Part shown: in pieces, positions 1 to 7,986 of the stretch
How the letters are laid out: each line of letters begins with the position of its first letter
How positions within the stretch are numbered: position 1 is the first letter of the stretch
NCBI GenBank assembly: GCA_964603595.1
Contig: CAZRVN010000003.1
Span: forward strand, 186,001 to 250,000
Length of the DNA stretch: 64,000 nt
Direction of reading: 5' to 3'
From: JAQVEM01 sp964603595
GTDB taxonomy: Bacteria > Actinomycetota > Humimicrobiia > Humimicrobiales > Humimicrobiaceae
Notes under the pieces: model-generated
Databases searched by the model: none
Seen by the model: only the letters and a program-made list of their open reading frames with translations
What the model was told of the DNA's origin: nothing
Program-made: the position numbers and the translations under genes

Positions 1-772
1 GCAGAATAGAGCCAAATAAGATGCTTACTATAAAAAAGAAAAGGGCAATATATGAAAAAAATGTAAATGGTTTGTGGTCTCTATAAGTTTCAAGAATAAT
101 TTTAAAAGCATTTATACCGTATGTAAAAAGATTGGAAGAAATTTTTGAAACTCTTGAAGGGAAATATTTTACCTTTACCGGAACTTCCATAATCTTAAGT
201 CCTTTAAATGACAGGTCAATAAATGTTTCCTGCGAAAAAGTGAATTTGCCGTGCAGATTTAATGAAAGCATGGTTTTTTGCGAATATGCCCTGTAGCCGC
301 AGGACACGTCATAAAACTTTTTCCTTACCAGCTTGCTTATTAATCTTGACATTAACTTGTTTCCCCAGAATTTGGATAAAGGCATCCTGGGGTAGTATTT
401 TTTGTCAATAAAACGGGAAGCGGTCACCATGTCTGCTTCGTTTTTGATGATCGGGTCAATAAGCCGGGGTATATCTAACGGGCTAAACTGGGCATCACCA
501 TCAATGCTTACCATTAAATCAAAATTATTCTCCACAGCGTATTGAAGTGCTTTACCAAAAGCTACCCCGTAACCCATATTATAGTGATTTTTTAAAACTT
601 CAGCCCCTGAATCCATAGAAATTTTTACAGTTTTATCTGTAGAACCGTCATCAATAACAAGGACATGGATTTTTAATATTCCTTTAATTTTTTTAGGAAT
701 ATTTTGTATTACCTCTCCAATTTTTTCTTCTTCATTATATGCCGGGATTGCTACTAGCAGCTTTTTTGTCAT
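1..772 (-). CDS. Family 2 glycosyltransferase, polyprenyl-phosphate sugar synthase type (3' part outside window)
   Basis: The reverse strand reads from an ATG at 770-772 to the window edge without a stop, so the C-terminus is missing. The protein opens with a GT2 nucleotide-sugar fold: a VAIPAYNEEEKIG segment near residue 6, VIDDGSTDKT near residue 39 and a DGDAQF (DXD-like) motif near residue 92. This pattern is that of DPM1/polyprenol-phosphate hexose synthases, which move a sugar from a nucleotide donor to a lipid phosphate on the cytoplasmic face. A hydrophobic segment starts at about residue 240 just before the edge, so one or more C-terminal membrane helices are likely. It is divergent from two SMR-type membrane proteins and a GT-C transferase, which would be the logical flippase and acceptor steps. 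The substrate cannot be read from the sequence. Confidence 0.85.
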   Translation of the reverse strand, partial: MTKKLLVAIPAYNEEEKIGEVIQNIPKKIKGILKIHVLVIDDGSTDKTVKISMDSGAEVLKNHYNMGYGVAFGKALQYAVENNFDLMVSIDGDAQFSPLDIPRLIDPIIKNEADMVTASRFIDKKYYPRMPLSKFWGNKLMSRLISKLVRKKFYDVSCGYRAYSQKTMLSLNLHGKFTFSQETFIDLSFKGLKIMEVPVKVKYFPSRVSKISSNLFTYGINAFKIILETYRDHKPFTFFSYIALFFFIVSILFGSIL

Positions 773-1088
773 ATTACTTACTTTTATATAGTGTTATTTT
801 TAATATAATTAAACCCTAAAGTTATCTTTTATTAAATTGGGCTTACTAAAAAGTTTGCTTACAAATAAAACCAGAGCATAATTAAATAAAAAGTTCCCCG
901 GATTTCCGGGAAAAATTTTATTTAACTTAAATAATTTTATAACTATAACACAAAAAGTAGTAGGGTTTAAGATTTTTTTATGTTTTAAAGGATTTAAAAA
1001 AATTATAAAAACTTATAATTTACCCGGTTTTGATATAAAATGTGTTTCACGATATTTGTTTGTTTTGGGTAATTAAAAAGAAATAAAA
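773..1088. other. Divergent intergenic region with one GC-rich hairpin
   Basis: No coding sequence is visible here. A CCCGG/CCGGG hairpin with a short ATTT loop lies at about 894-910 and is flanked by A- and T-runs on both sides, so it could act as a weak terminator or attenuator in either direction. The region must also hold the promoters for the two divergent transcripts. TATAAT-like boxes occur around 1014-1019, but no convincing -35 partner was found. Confidence 0.4.
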
Positions 1089-1463
1089 ATGGGATTTAGA
1101 GATACCAATAAAAAAAATTTTTATGTCATTATAATTATTCTTACTATAAGCATTAATTTAATGAGCGTAATTGCGAGTAAATATATTGGTATGAATCTTA
1201 ATCTTTCCGGAATCCTTGTTTTCTGGTTGTGTGTTCTTATATTAACCTACGGCTTGAAATTTGCATTCTGGTTTATTCTGCACAGGAAATTTAAGCTTTC
1301 CTTTATATATCCATTCTTAAGCTTGAATTACTTTTTCTCCCTTTTGCTGGGAAAGATATTGTTTGCGGAACCTATTACTTTAAGAAAAATAATAGGTTCA
1401 GTAGTTATAGTGGCGGGGGTTTTTGTTATAGCGCTATCGGGTAAAAAGATGGAAGAGGTTTAA
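1089..1463 (+). CDS. Small four-helix membrane protein, SMR/EamA-like (ArnE/ArnF-type flippase subunit candidate)
   Basis: The 124-residue protein is almost entirely hydrophobic with four predicted membrane segments (about 10-30, 37-58, 65-85 and 98-118). Its ending resembles the last helix of EamA/SMR transporters, with a PITLRKIIGSVVIVAGVFVI stretch. It is three bases away from a second protein of the same size and type, and such pairs form heterodimers in the ArnE/ArnF lipid-linked sugar flippases. The neighbouring polyprenyl-phosphate sugar synthase and GT-C transferase make lipid-linked sugar flipping the best guess. Small-molecule export by a paired SMR protein is the alternative. No strong ribosome binding site precedes the ATG. 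Confidence 0.65.
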   Translation: MGFRDTNKKNFYVIIIILTISINLMSVIASKYIGMNLNLSGILVFWLCVLILTYGLKFAFWFILHRKFKLSFIYPFLSLNYFFSLLLGKILFAEPITLRKIIGSVVIVAGVFVIALSGKKMEEV

Positions 1464-1466
1464 ATT

Positions 1467-1805
1467 ATGCTTTATATTTCTTTAGCGGTTATAGTTCAGT
1501 TCCTGGTTGCTCTAGCGCAGGTTATACTTAAAATAGGAGCCAGGGGAGTAGATTTAAAAAAACCAATTGTTTGCAATTTGAAGAATAAATACCTGCTCTT
1601 AAGTATATTTTTATTTCTGCTTGTCCCCGTGATATCTATAATCACTATGAGGGTAATTGATTTTTCAAATTTTTATTCATTTACAGCGCTGAGCTACTTT
1701 TTTATAATGATATTTTCATGGGTTATTCTTAAGGAAGATATTGACAGGTTGAGAATTATAGGTAATCTTCTGGTTATCGCAGGCGTAGTGATATTTAATT
1801 TATAG
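1467..1805 (+). CDS. Small four-helix membrane protein, second SMR/EamA-like subunit
   Basis: The 112-residue protein has four membrane helices. Its C-terminal SMR/EamA pattern is ILKEDIDRLRIIGNLLVIAG. It begins three bases after the upstream paralogue stops, so the two are surely co-translated, as expected of a heterodimeric transporter. It also resembles the 132-residue protein at 17755-18153. Known ArnE/ArnF-type proteins carry undecaprenyl-phosphate sugars across the membrane; that role here is inferred from context only. Confidence 0.65.
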   Translation: MLYISLAVIVQFLVALAQVILKIGARGVDLKKPIVCNLKNKYLLLSIFLFLLVPVISIITMRVIDFSNFYSFTALSYFFIMIFSWVILKEDIDRLRIIGNLLVIAGVVIFNL

Positions 1806-1848
1806 ACCATTTTTTATTTATGTAAGGAATTATAGTAAGGAGTATATA

Positions 1849-3741
1849 TTGAAGAAGGTCCGGGAATTTATAATAAATAGGAGTGTTATTATATTAGCAA
1901 TTCTTTCTGCTGCTATCCCACTGATTATTTATCTTATGACCCTGGAGCGCAAATTAATCGGGGGAGATACTGGCTGGTACGCCCTTCAGGTTACGGAGAT
2001 GAGTCTTATGGTTCCTACCGGATATCCGGTGTTTTCCATGCTGGAAAAACTTTTTACCTTCCTGCCCATTGGTGATATAGCTTACCGTCTTAATCTTTTC
2101 TCTGCAATATTTGGAGCGCTATCCATTTTATTTTTATTTCTCTCAATCAATAAGCTGGTAAAGAATGAATTTGTAAGCTTTGTAAGCTCTATGATATTTG
2201 CTTTTATCGTTCCCTTCTGGGAAGTGGCAAACAGATTAGAATTTGATACGCTGCATACTTTTTTTATAGCTTTATTGTTTTTTTCGGCAATTCTTTATAA
2301 AGAGAATAAAACAAGAAAATATCTGTATTTTTTCTCATTCTGTATTGGTTTAAGCTTAACAAACCACCCGCTTGCGTTTTTTCTGGTACCCGCAATTGTT
2401 TTATATGTAATTATCATAAATCCGAAAATTTTTAAGAACGTTAAAGCAATTTTTATCAGTATATTGTATTTTATTCTGCCTCTGCTATCTTATTTATATC
2501 TTCCCATAAGGTCTCTACAGGGCTACGGGGAAGTAACTACTCCTTTGCGGTTTTTTTATTATATAACCGGGAAAGGTGTGACAGGAGAGCTTCATGGTGG
2601 AAGTTTCGGAGATAAGAACATTTCTTTAATTATAAAGGTAATTAAAGATTATCTGGGTATGATTTATGAGACTTATGGTGTTCTGCTACTTCTTATAGCT
2701 CTTATAGGGCTTATTATATTGTTTAAGAAAAATAAAAAATTTGTGCTCTGCACATTGTTGCTGGTAATTTTAAATCTTGTTGTCCCGCCTTTGTATGCAG
2801 GTCATGCGCTCCGGAATTACCTTCTTAATTCAATGATTGTTTTTTCTTTTTATATTGCTTCCGGGTTTATGTTTATACTGGATAGCATGATTTTATTGTT
2901 TAAGAAATCACTTAAGGGCAGGAAGGAATTAAGAATTGACAGATTCTTAAAATATTTTATGTTAACTATAACAGGGTTGTTTCTTGTTTTCCTACCCTGT
3001 GGTTTAATAATAGAAAATTATCCTGCGCTAGACCATTCCAGAACTTCTTATGTTTATAAGTTCTGGGATGAGGCATTCAGCAATATGGAGAGTAACTCCA
3101 GGATATATGTTCTTGCTAAATCAACAAATATTGGAATATTTGTGAATAAATATGAATATGGTGATAAAAATATAGAATATATATCCCATAAAGTTCACGA
3201 ATATTCTGCAAAAAATATGATGGAGGCACTTGATAATGGTATTACAGTATATTATGTGGGTAATGATGAGGTATTGAAAACTATGTTTAAGGCCGAACAG
3301 GTAGGAATAACCTACTTATGGGCAAGATATGATGAAATGCTAAGACTTTACATGGTTAATGAAGCCATTGCCGATATTCCTGAAATTAGTTACTCCAGCG
3401 ATAGCTACACCAGGGAGTTTGGAGAGGAATTTACTATAGAATATAAGATTAAAAATGAAGATAAAGAAAGTGTCAAAATTACATCACTTGAGCTTGAGCT
3501 TCCTGGAAATATTAAATTTTTAGAAACAGTTCCTGGCGGATACATTGAACAGGGTCCGGGCTTAAGCCAGGGTATATATATGTGGGTTAGTGATTCGTAT
3601 ATTATAGAAGCCGGCGGTGAAATAAATTTGATTATAAAGCTGAAAGGTGCAGCACCGGGTAAATCACTGATAAGATTCAGGTTAACAACAGGCGGTTTCT
3701 ATGTAGACTGTGATGATATTGAGATAGAAATAAAGGATTGA
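1849..3741 (+). CDS. DUF2723-type GT-C membrane glycosyltransferase with C-terminal extracellular beta domain
   Basis: The start is TTG with an AAGGAG-like site at about 1836. The first 390 residues hold about ten membrane helices. An acidic first loop (GGDTGWYALQ, near residue 38) is followed by PTGYPVFSMLEKLF, which matches the DUF2723/GT117 family whose usual motif is PPGYPL. Family members move a sugar from a polyprenyl-phosphate carrier to exported acceptors. After the helices comes an extracytoplasmic stretch and, from about residue 515, a beta-rich domain with a YIMWVSD-like core. This domain is very similar to the C-terminal domain of the next gene product (3836-5431). The upstream SMR-type pair and the GT2 gene suggest one lipid-linked sugar pathway. 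The acceptor is unknown. Confidence 0.75.
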   Translation: MKKVREFIINRSVIILAILSAAIPLIIYLMTLERKLIGGDTGWYALQVTEMSLMVPTGYPVFSMLEKLFTFLPIGDIAYRLNLFSAIFGALSILFLFLSINKLVKNEFVSFVSSMIFAFIVPFWEVANRLEFDTLHTFFIALLFFSAILYKENKTRKYLYFFSFCIGLSLTNHPLAFFLVPAIVLYVIIINPKIFKNVKAIFISILYFILPLLSYLYLPIRSLQGYGEVTTPLRFFYYITGKGVTGELHGGSFGDKNISLIIKVIKDYLGMIYETYGVLLLLIALIGLIILFKKNKKFVLCTLLLVILNLVVPPLYAGHALRNYLLNSMIVFSFYIASGFMFILDSMILLFKKSLKGRKELRIDRFLKYFMLTITGLFLVFLPCGLIIENYPALDHSRTSYVYKFWDEAFSNMESNSRIYVLAKSTNIGIFVNKYEYGDKNIEYISHKVHEYSAKNMMEALDNGITVYYVGNDEVLKTMFKAEQVGITYLWARYDEMLRLYMVNEAIADIPEISYSSDSYTREFGEEFTIEYKIKNEDKESVKITSLELELPGNIKFLETVPGGYIEQGPGLSQGIYMWVSDSYIIEAGGEINLIIKLKGAAPGKSLIRFRLTTGGFYVDCDDIEIEIKD

Positions 3742-3835
3742 TCAGGAATTATTAACTGGAACCTGGTTAATTTTTTAAGTTTTTTATTGTATTTAAAATA
3801 TACAAAGAAGGCGAAGATGAGCTGGAGAAGATGTA

Positions 3836-5431
3836 ATGTTTGAGGTAAAAAAGCAGGTTAAAATAATTAATACGGCAGTATTATTTGTTTTTATATTAAT
3901 TATTTCGTTAATTCTTACCGGGTGTTTGTTCTTTGAAGGATTGGGCAGTATTGGTACTGCTGATGATAATAATTCCGGGGGAGAGCCATTATTTTCAACA
4001 TCCTATATAGAATTTGTTGATATTGATAATAACACTACCTACCCGGGTGAGAATATAGGAATCAATGTAACGATCATAAACAGCGGTGATGCAGAGGCAA
4101 AAAATGTAAAAATCAATCTTATCGCTCCTGACCTGTTTAAATCAGGCAATGCCCAGACCTCCTGGGATATTGATGTTCTGAAACTTGGAGAAGAAAAGAT
4201 ATTTAATACCAGTCTGGTCTTGATAGATGATATAGATGAGGACATACCGGTGGAGATTAAACTGGAAATATCTTCGGATGAAGTGGATTCTTTTATCGGT
4301 TCCGGATACAGCATAATGGTTTATGGGGTTAAGCCATTTGAAGGTGACTTTATCCCAATAATAGGTATGCATGCAATAGAAGACCATATTGGAGCTCCGA
4401 TAGAACTGTATACCGGCCATTTTGATAAACTTTGCGGTGTTCTGAAGGAATACGGTTATGAAACTATTACCTTAAAAGATCTTCTGGACTACATAGATTT
4501 CGGAAAGGCACTGCCCGAAAAACCTGTAATCATAACCTCTGACGATGGTTTCCGGGATGTTTATACCAACGGGTTTCCAATTCTTAAAAAATACGGATAC
4601 AAGATGACTGTATTTCTGGTAACAGGTGCAGTAGGAGAGACTGAAGCAGAAAGAAAGACAAATGAATATTTTGAGAAAGAGGTTAATCCGGAAAGGCCCA
4701 TACGACCCATACTTATATGGCCTGAAATTAAAGAAATGTATGAATATGGTTGTGAGTTCCAGTCACATACCGTAAATCATATAAGATTGGGAGTGGCTTC
4801 TGATGAGGTCGTTCTATATGAGCTTACCCAATCAAAGGAAGATATTGAATCCCATCTCGGAAATGAAGTTTTATTTGTCGCCCTGCCTAAGGGAAATTAT
4901 TCTCCTGATAATTACCCTTTGTTTGAAGAAGCGGGATATAGAGGCGCACTCAGGCATGCTGGAGGAGCTGAGAATATAAGTACAATTGATCTCTATAGTA
5001 TAAAAAGGGTTGAATTTAATAGCCTGATTTCACCTGACCAGTATGCCAGTTATCTGGAACTGGATAGAAGTATAGGGATTGACTATGAAGTTGATGATTA
5101 CATTAAGAAAACAGGAGAGGAATTTAATGTAGAGTTTAGTATAAAAAATACTGGTGAGGATAGCGCCAGAATTACTTCACTGGAACTGGAACTTCCGGAT
5201 AATATAGAACTGGCCGGGGTGGGCCCGGACGGCAATATCAACCAGTATCCCGGTGTTAGCGGTGGTATGTATATGTGGGTAAGTGATTTATATGTGGTAG
5301 ATAGTAACAGTGAGATTAATTTAATAGTCAAGCTTAAGGGTGTTTCTCCCGGGCAATCTATTATAAAATTCAGGGCAACTTATCGTGAGAATTATATTAA
5401 CTGTGATGATATTGAAATAGAGATGAAGTAA
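3836..5431 (+). CDS. Lipoprotein polysaccharide deacetylase (NodB fold) with flanking adhesive beta domains
   Basis: A signal peptide ends in the lipobox LILTGC with the lipidated Cys at residue 30. Residues about 60-165 form a CARDB/DUF11-like beta domain. The NodB deacetylase domain follows, with the TSDDG motif at 234-238 (canonical TFDDG; Asp236 and Asp237) and the metal-binding HxxxH at 311-315. From about residue 420 there is a second beta domain shared with the C-terminus of the upstream GT-C protein (1849-3741). Such enzymes remove N-acetyl groups from cell-wall or exopolysaccharide amino sugars outside the membrane. The start ATG is the one that gives an intact signal peptide. A terminator follows at 5459-5492. 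Confidence 0.85.
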   Translation: MFEVKKQVKIINTAVLFVFILIISLILTGCLFFEGLGSIGTADDNNSGGEPLFSTSYIEFVDIDNNTTYPGENIGINVTIINSGDAEAKNVKINLIAPDLFKSGNAQTSWDIDVLKLGEEKIFNTSLVLIDDIDEDIPVEIKLEISSDEVDSFIGSGYSIMVYGVKPFEGDFIPIIGMHAIEDHIGAPIELYTGHFDKLCGVLKEYGYETITLKDLLDYIDFGKALPEKPVIITSDDGFRDVYTNGFPILKKYGYKMTVFLVTGAVGETEAERKTNEYFEKEVNPERPIRPILIWPEIKEMYEYGCEFQSHTVNHIRLGVASDEVVLYELTQSKEDIESHLGNEVLFVALPKGNYSPDNYPLFEEAGYRGALRHAGGAENISTIDLYSIKRVEFNSLISPDQYASYLELDRSIGIDYEVDDYIKKTGEEFNVEFSIKNTGEDSARITSLELELPDNIELAGVGPDGNINQYPGVSGGMYMWVSDLYVVDSNSEINLIVKLKGVSPGQSIIKFRATYRENYINCDDIEIEMK

Positions 5432-5458
5432 TGGTAAAGGATAGGATTTTTTAGATGT

Positions 5459-5492
5459 CAGCTTTTTGCTATAATATTAAAGCTGTTTTTTT
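5459..5492 (+). terminator. Rho-independent terminator after the deacetylase gene
   Basis: A seven-base-pair stem CAGCTTT (5459-5465) with AAAGCTG (5479-5485), loop 13 bases, is followed directly by seven T residues (5486-5492). It lies 28 bases after the deacetylase stop codon and 38 bases before the next gene, so the 1089-5431 transcript probably ends here. Confidence 0.65.
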
Positions 5493-5529
5493 AAAATTCA
5501 GTTATTGAAGTATTAACGGTATAAATATT

Positions 5530-7371
5530 ATGGAAATTTTTAAAAAAATTTTAGATTATATAAAAGCTAATAAAAAGTGGTTTTACCCTGTAGTTATTCT
5601 CATTGTAATTGCAGTTTCATTTTCTTTCTTCTATTATTACAGGATTTATCTGGTGGAGCCAAATTTTACTGATGAGCGTTTTAATTACGTATACAGTGAT
5701 GCAGGGGAATATATTAAGCCCGGTGGCAGCATAACATATGTAATAAATTGCAGGAATACCGGAAACAGGGATGTTGAAAATCTTGTTGTAGAGGTTGGCA
5801 TACCGGAATATACATCTTTTGTCTCATCGGATAACAATAATATATTAAATAGCAATGGTGATGATGGAGTGTTATCTTTTGAGGTAGCTGAGGTGCTTGA
5901 GAAAAATGAAAAGGCAACGCTGTATTTTATGGTGGAAGTAGATAAGTCGCTGGATAAGGATACAGTAATTGAACTTAATAAAGTGAAATTCAAATATCAA
6001 GTCGGGGAAGAAGTATTCAATAAAGATATCGCTATAGACCTGGTTAGCAAGATTGAAAGCAGTCCTGATTTAAGTAACTTTAAAGTGGAAGTTGTTGATG
6101 AAAATGACGGTGAGACACTGCTGGGAGATGTTTTGCAATATGAACTAACAGTTAAAAATACAGGAGATATGGATGCTTTTGATGTGGAGATTAAAAGTGG
6201 TGTATCGGAGTATGTAGATATAATTGAGGATTCTATTTCTGGTTCAGGAAAATATGAAGGTGATTATGTATTGTGGGAGATTGATAATATAGAAGTAAAC
6301 AGCCCCCGCACCTTTTCCTTTAAGGTAAAAGTTAAGGAAAATTTAAGCGGTAATGAACTTATAGCCAGTAAAAGCACATTAAAATATGGGTCAGATACAA
6401 TAGAAAAGTCAGTAGAGGAAAAGCTGGACCTTTCTTCTGATTTAGCCGGGTCGGAAGCGTATATATATGATTCAAACGGTGGGGAGCTTTATCCAGGGGA
6501 AAGCATAAGCATAAGAATTGTTGTCAGGAATACAGGTGATAAAAAAGAGGAAAATTACAGCATAATCTGTCCCACGCCAGCAGGGGCTACTTATATCAGC
6601 AAATCCGGTACTGCCGAGGGGATAAGATGGAGTGATGAAATAAGGGGTCTTATATGGGATTTATCAAACCTTGGTGCCGGCGAGGAAAAGGAAATAACTT
6701 TTAGTGTAAAAGTAAATGAGGAGCTGGCCGGAAAAGGTGGGGCAATAACCGCAAATTTTAGAGTGGAGAGCAGTAGCGGAGTAATTAATCTGCCGCAGAA
6801 AAGCTTAAGTGTAAGAGGCAATGCCAGTCTAACTATCGTGGCAATGGGAGACTCATTAATAGCAAGGTCAAACTGGGTTCAGATGTTTGACCAGCTTCTG
6901 GAAGCAAATTATCCATATGCTGAATATAACACAATTGCCAGTGCAAAGTGTGGCGAGCTGGCACGCGGTGGTTATGCAAGGTATGACAGCACGGTTGGAC
7001 CTTATAATCCCGGCATAGTTATAATTGCCTATGGGACCAATGATGTGGGCCCCACCTACTCCGAATTTTCAGTCAATCTGGAGGGTATGGTTATTAAAGC
7101 AAAAAGCCAGGGGGCAAGGGTATTTATAAACCTTATTGGACCTATCAACTGGCCTGATAAAGGAGGTTATGCCAAATATAATGATGTAATAAGGCAAATT
7201 GCTGCAAAACATGGTGCGGTAGTCATAGATGTATTGACACCTCTGTCGCAGAATCCGGGGGGATATCTCAGTGATGGGATGCATTACAGCTCAGCAGGTG
7301 CTTCGGTGGTAGCGCATACAGTATTTAATTATGTTTCGCAATATCTCGGAAGTATCGGGCAGAGATTGTAG
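5530..7371 (+). CDS. Membrane-anchored SGNH/GDSL hydrolase with three DUF11-type repeats
   Basis: A short cytoplasmic start is followed by one membrane helix (about 16-36). Three beta domains of the DUF11 type then cover about 50-430. Each has the pattern of an acidic start, GD...YTVKNTGD and a closing KVKVNE strand, as found in isopeptide or surface-stalk proteins. The last 180 residues are an SGNH hydrolase: GDS at 440-442 (nucleophile Ser442), GTND at 502-505 (Asn504) and DGMH with Asp582 and His585. The enzyme is therefore displayed outside the cell on a stalk and probably removes acyl groups from polysaccharide. The substrate is unknown. The gene ends a run of surface genes; the next gene starts 81 bases later. 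Confidence 0.8.
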   Translation: MEIFKKILDYIKANKKWFYPVVILIVIAVSFSFFYYYRIYLVEPNFTDERFNYVYSDAGEYIKPGGSITYVINCRNTGNRDVENLVVEVGIPEYTSFVSSDNNNILNSNGDDGVLSFEVAEVLEKNEKATLYFMVEVDKSLDKDTVIELNKVKFKYQVGEEVFNKDIAIDLVSKIESSPDLSNFKVEVVDENDGETLLGDVLQYELTVKNTGDMDAFDVEIKSGVSEYVDIIEDSISGSGKYEGDYVLWEIDNIEVNSPRTFSFKVKVKENLSGNELIASKSTLKYGSDTIEKSVEEKLDLSSDLAGSEAYIYDSNGGELYPGESISIRIVVRNTGDKKEENYSIICPTPAGATYISKSGTAEGIRWSDEIRGLIWDLSNLGAGEEKEITFSVKVNEELAGKGGAITANFRVESSSGVINLPQKSLSVRGNASLTIVAMGDSLIARSNWVQMFDQLLEANYPYAEYNTIASAKCGELARGGYARYDSTVGPYNPGIVIIAYGTNDVGPTYSEFSVNLEGMVIKAKSQGARVFINLIGPINWPDKGGYAKYNDVIRQIAAKHGAVVIDVLTPLSQNPGGYLSDGMHYSSAGASVVAHTVFNYVSQYLGSIGQRL

Positions 7372-7452
7372 TATTTATAAATGCTTTTACCGGCAGAAAA
7401 AAATTATCTAATTTATGTATAATAAAGATTGAGAAGGGGAAAGAGGTAAATT

Positions 7453-7986
7453 TTGAGAATTTTACTGATAATATTTTCTTTTATTAATACAATTTTCTAT
7501 ATTCTAATATATTCCTATTTTGATAAGATACTGGAAATTTTGGAAGGGGTAGACCTATCTCCGGTAACCGCAAATTATATAAAATTAGCAGCGCTTTTGA
7601 TTGCAGGTTTTAGTATAGGTGCAATGGCAATGCTAATGCTCCGGCTTAGACTGAAAAAGAGTTTTTTTAGTTTTAAGAATCTTCTTACTGTGGGTGTTTT
7701 CCCTTTTATCTGTCTTTTACTATCCGAAGGTACAATAACAGGCATTATTATAGATAAGCTCTTTAATTCCAGCGAAAAGGTAAGCGAACTTGCATTTTAC
7801 CTTTTCTCCAACCAGTCTGTCTGGTCTCTGTGGCTTGGCTTTGCAGTGGGTTCATCACTACGCTTAAGTTTTTCAAGAAGGAAATTCAAGCATGTCTCGG
7901 TTGGAGTAAAAGAGGATAAAAACTCTAAAAAGATTGTGAGGCCTGATAAAGAAAATAAGGATCATAATCATCCCCGGGAATATTAG
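7453..7986 (+). CDS. Small membrane protein of unknown function (paralogue of 9918-10379)
   Basis: The start is TTG behind a GAGG site at about 7443. The 177-residue protein has four likely membrane helices (about 3-22, 44-65, 75-95 and 122-140). Its tail is basic, then highly charged. It is clearly related to the 153-residue product of 9918-10379: both share an IIFSFIN start and the closing pattern LFNS..VSELAFY, WLG.A.G.S.RL and RKFKH. I do not recognise the family. The last 62 bases overlap, on the opposite strand, the 3' end of the beta-propeller gene at 7925-9700, and this overlap encodes the extra charged tail that the paralogue lacks. Confidence 0.75.
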   Translation: MRILLIIFSFINTIFYILIYSYFDKILEILEGVDLSPVTANYIKLAALLIAGFSIGAMAMLMLRLRLKKSFFSFKNLLTVGVFPFICLLLSEGTITGIIIDKLFNSSEKVSELAFYLFSNQSVWSLWLGFAVGSSLRLSFSRRKFKHVSVGVKEDKNSKKIVRPDKENKDHNHPREY

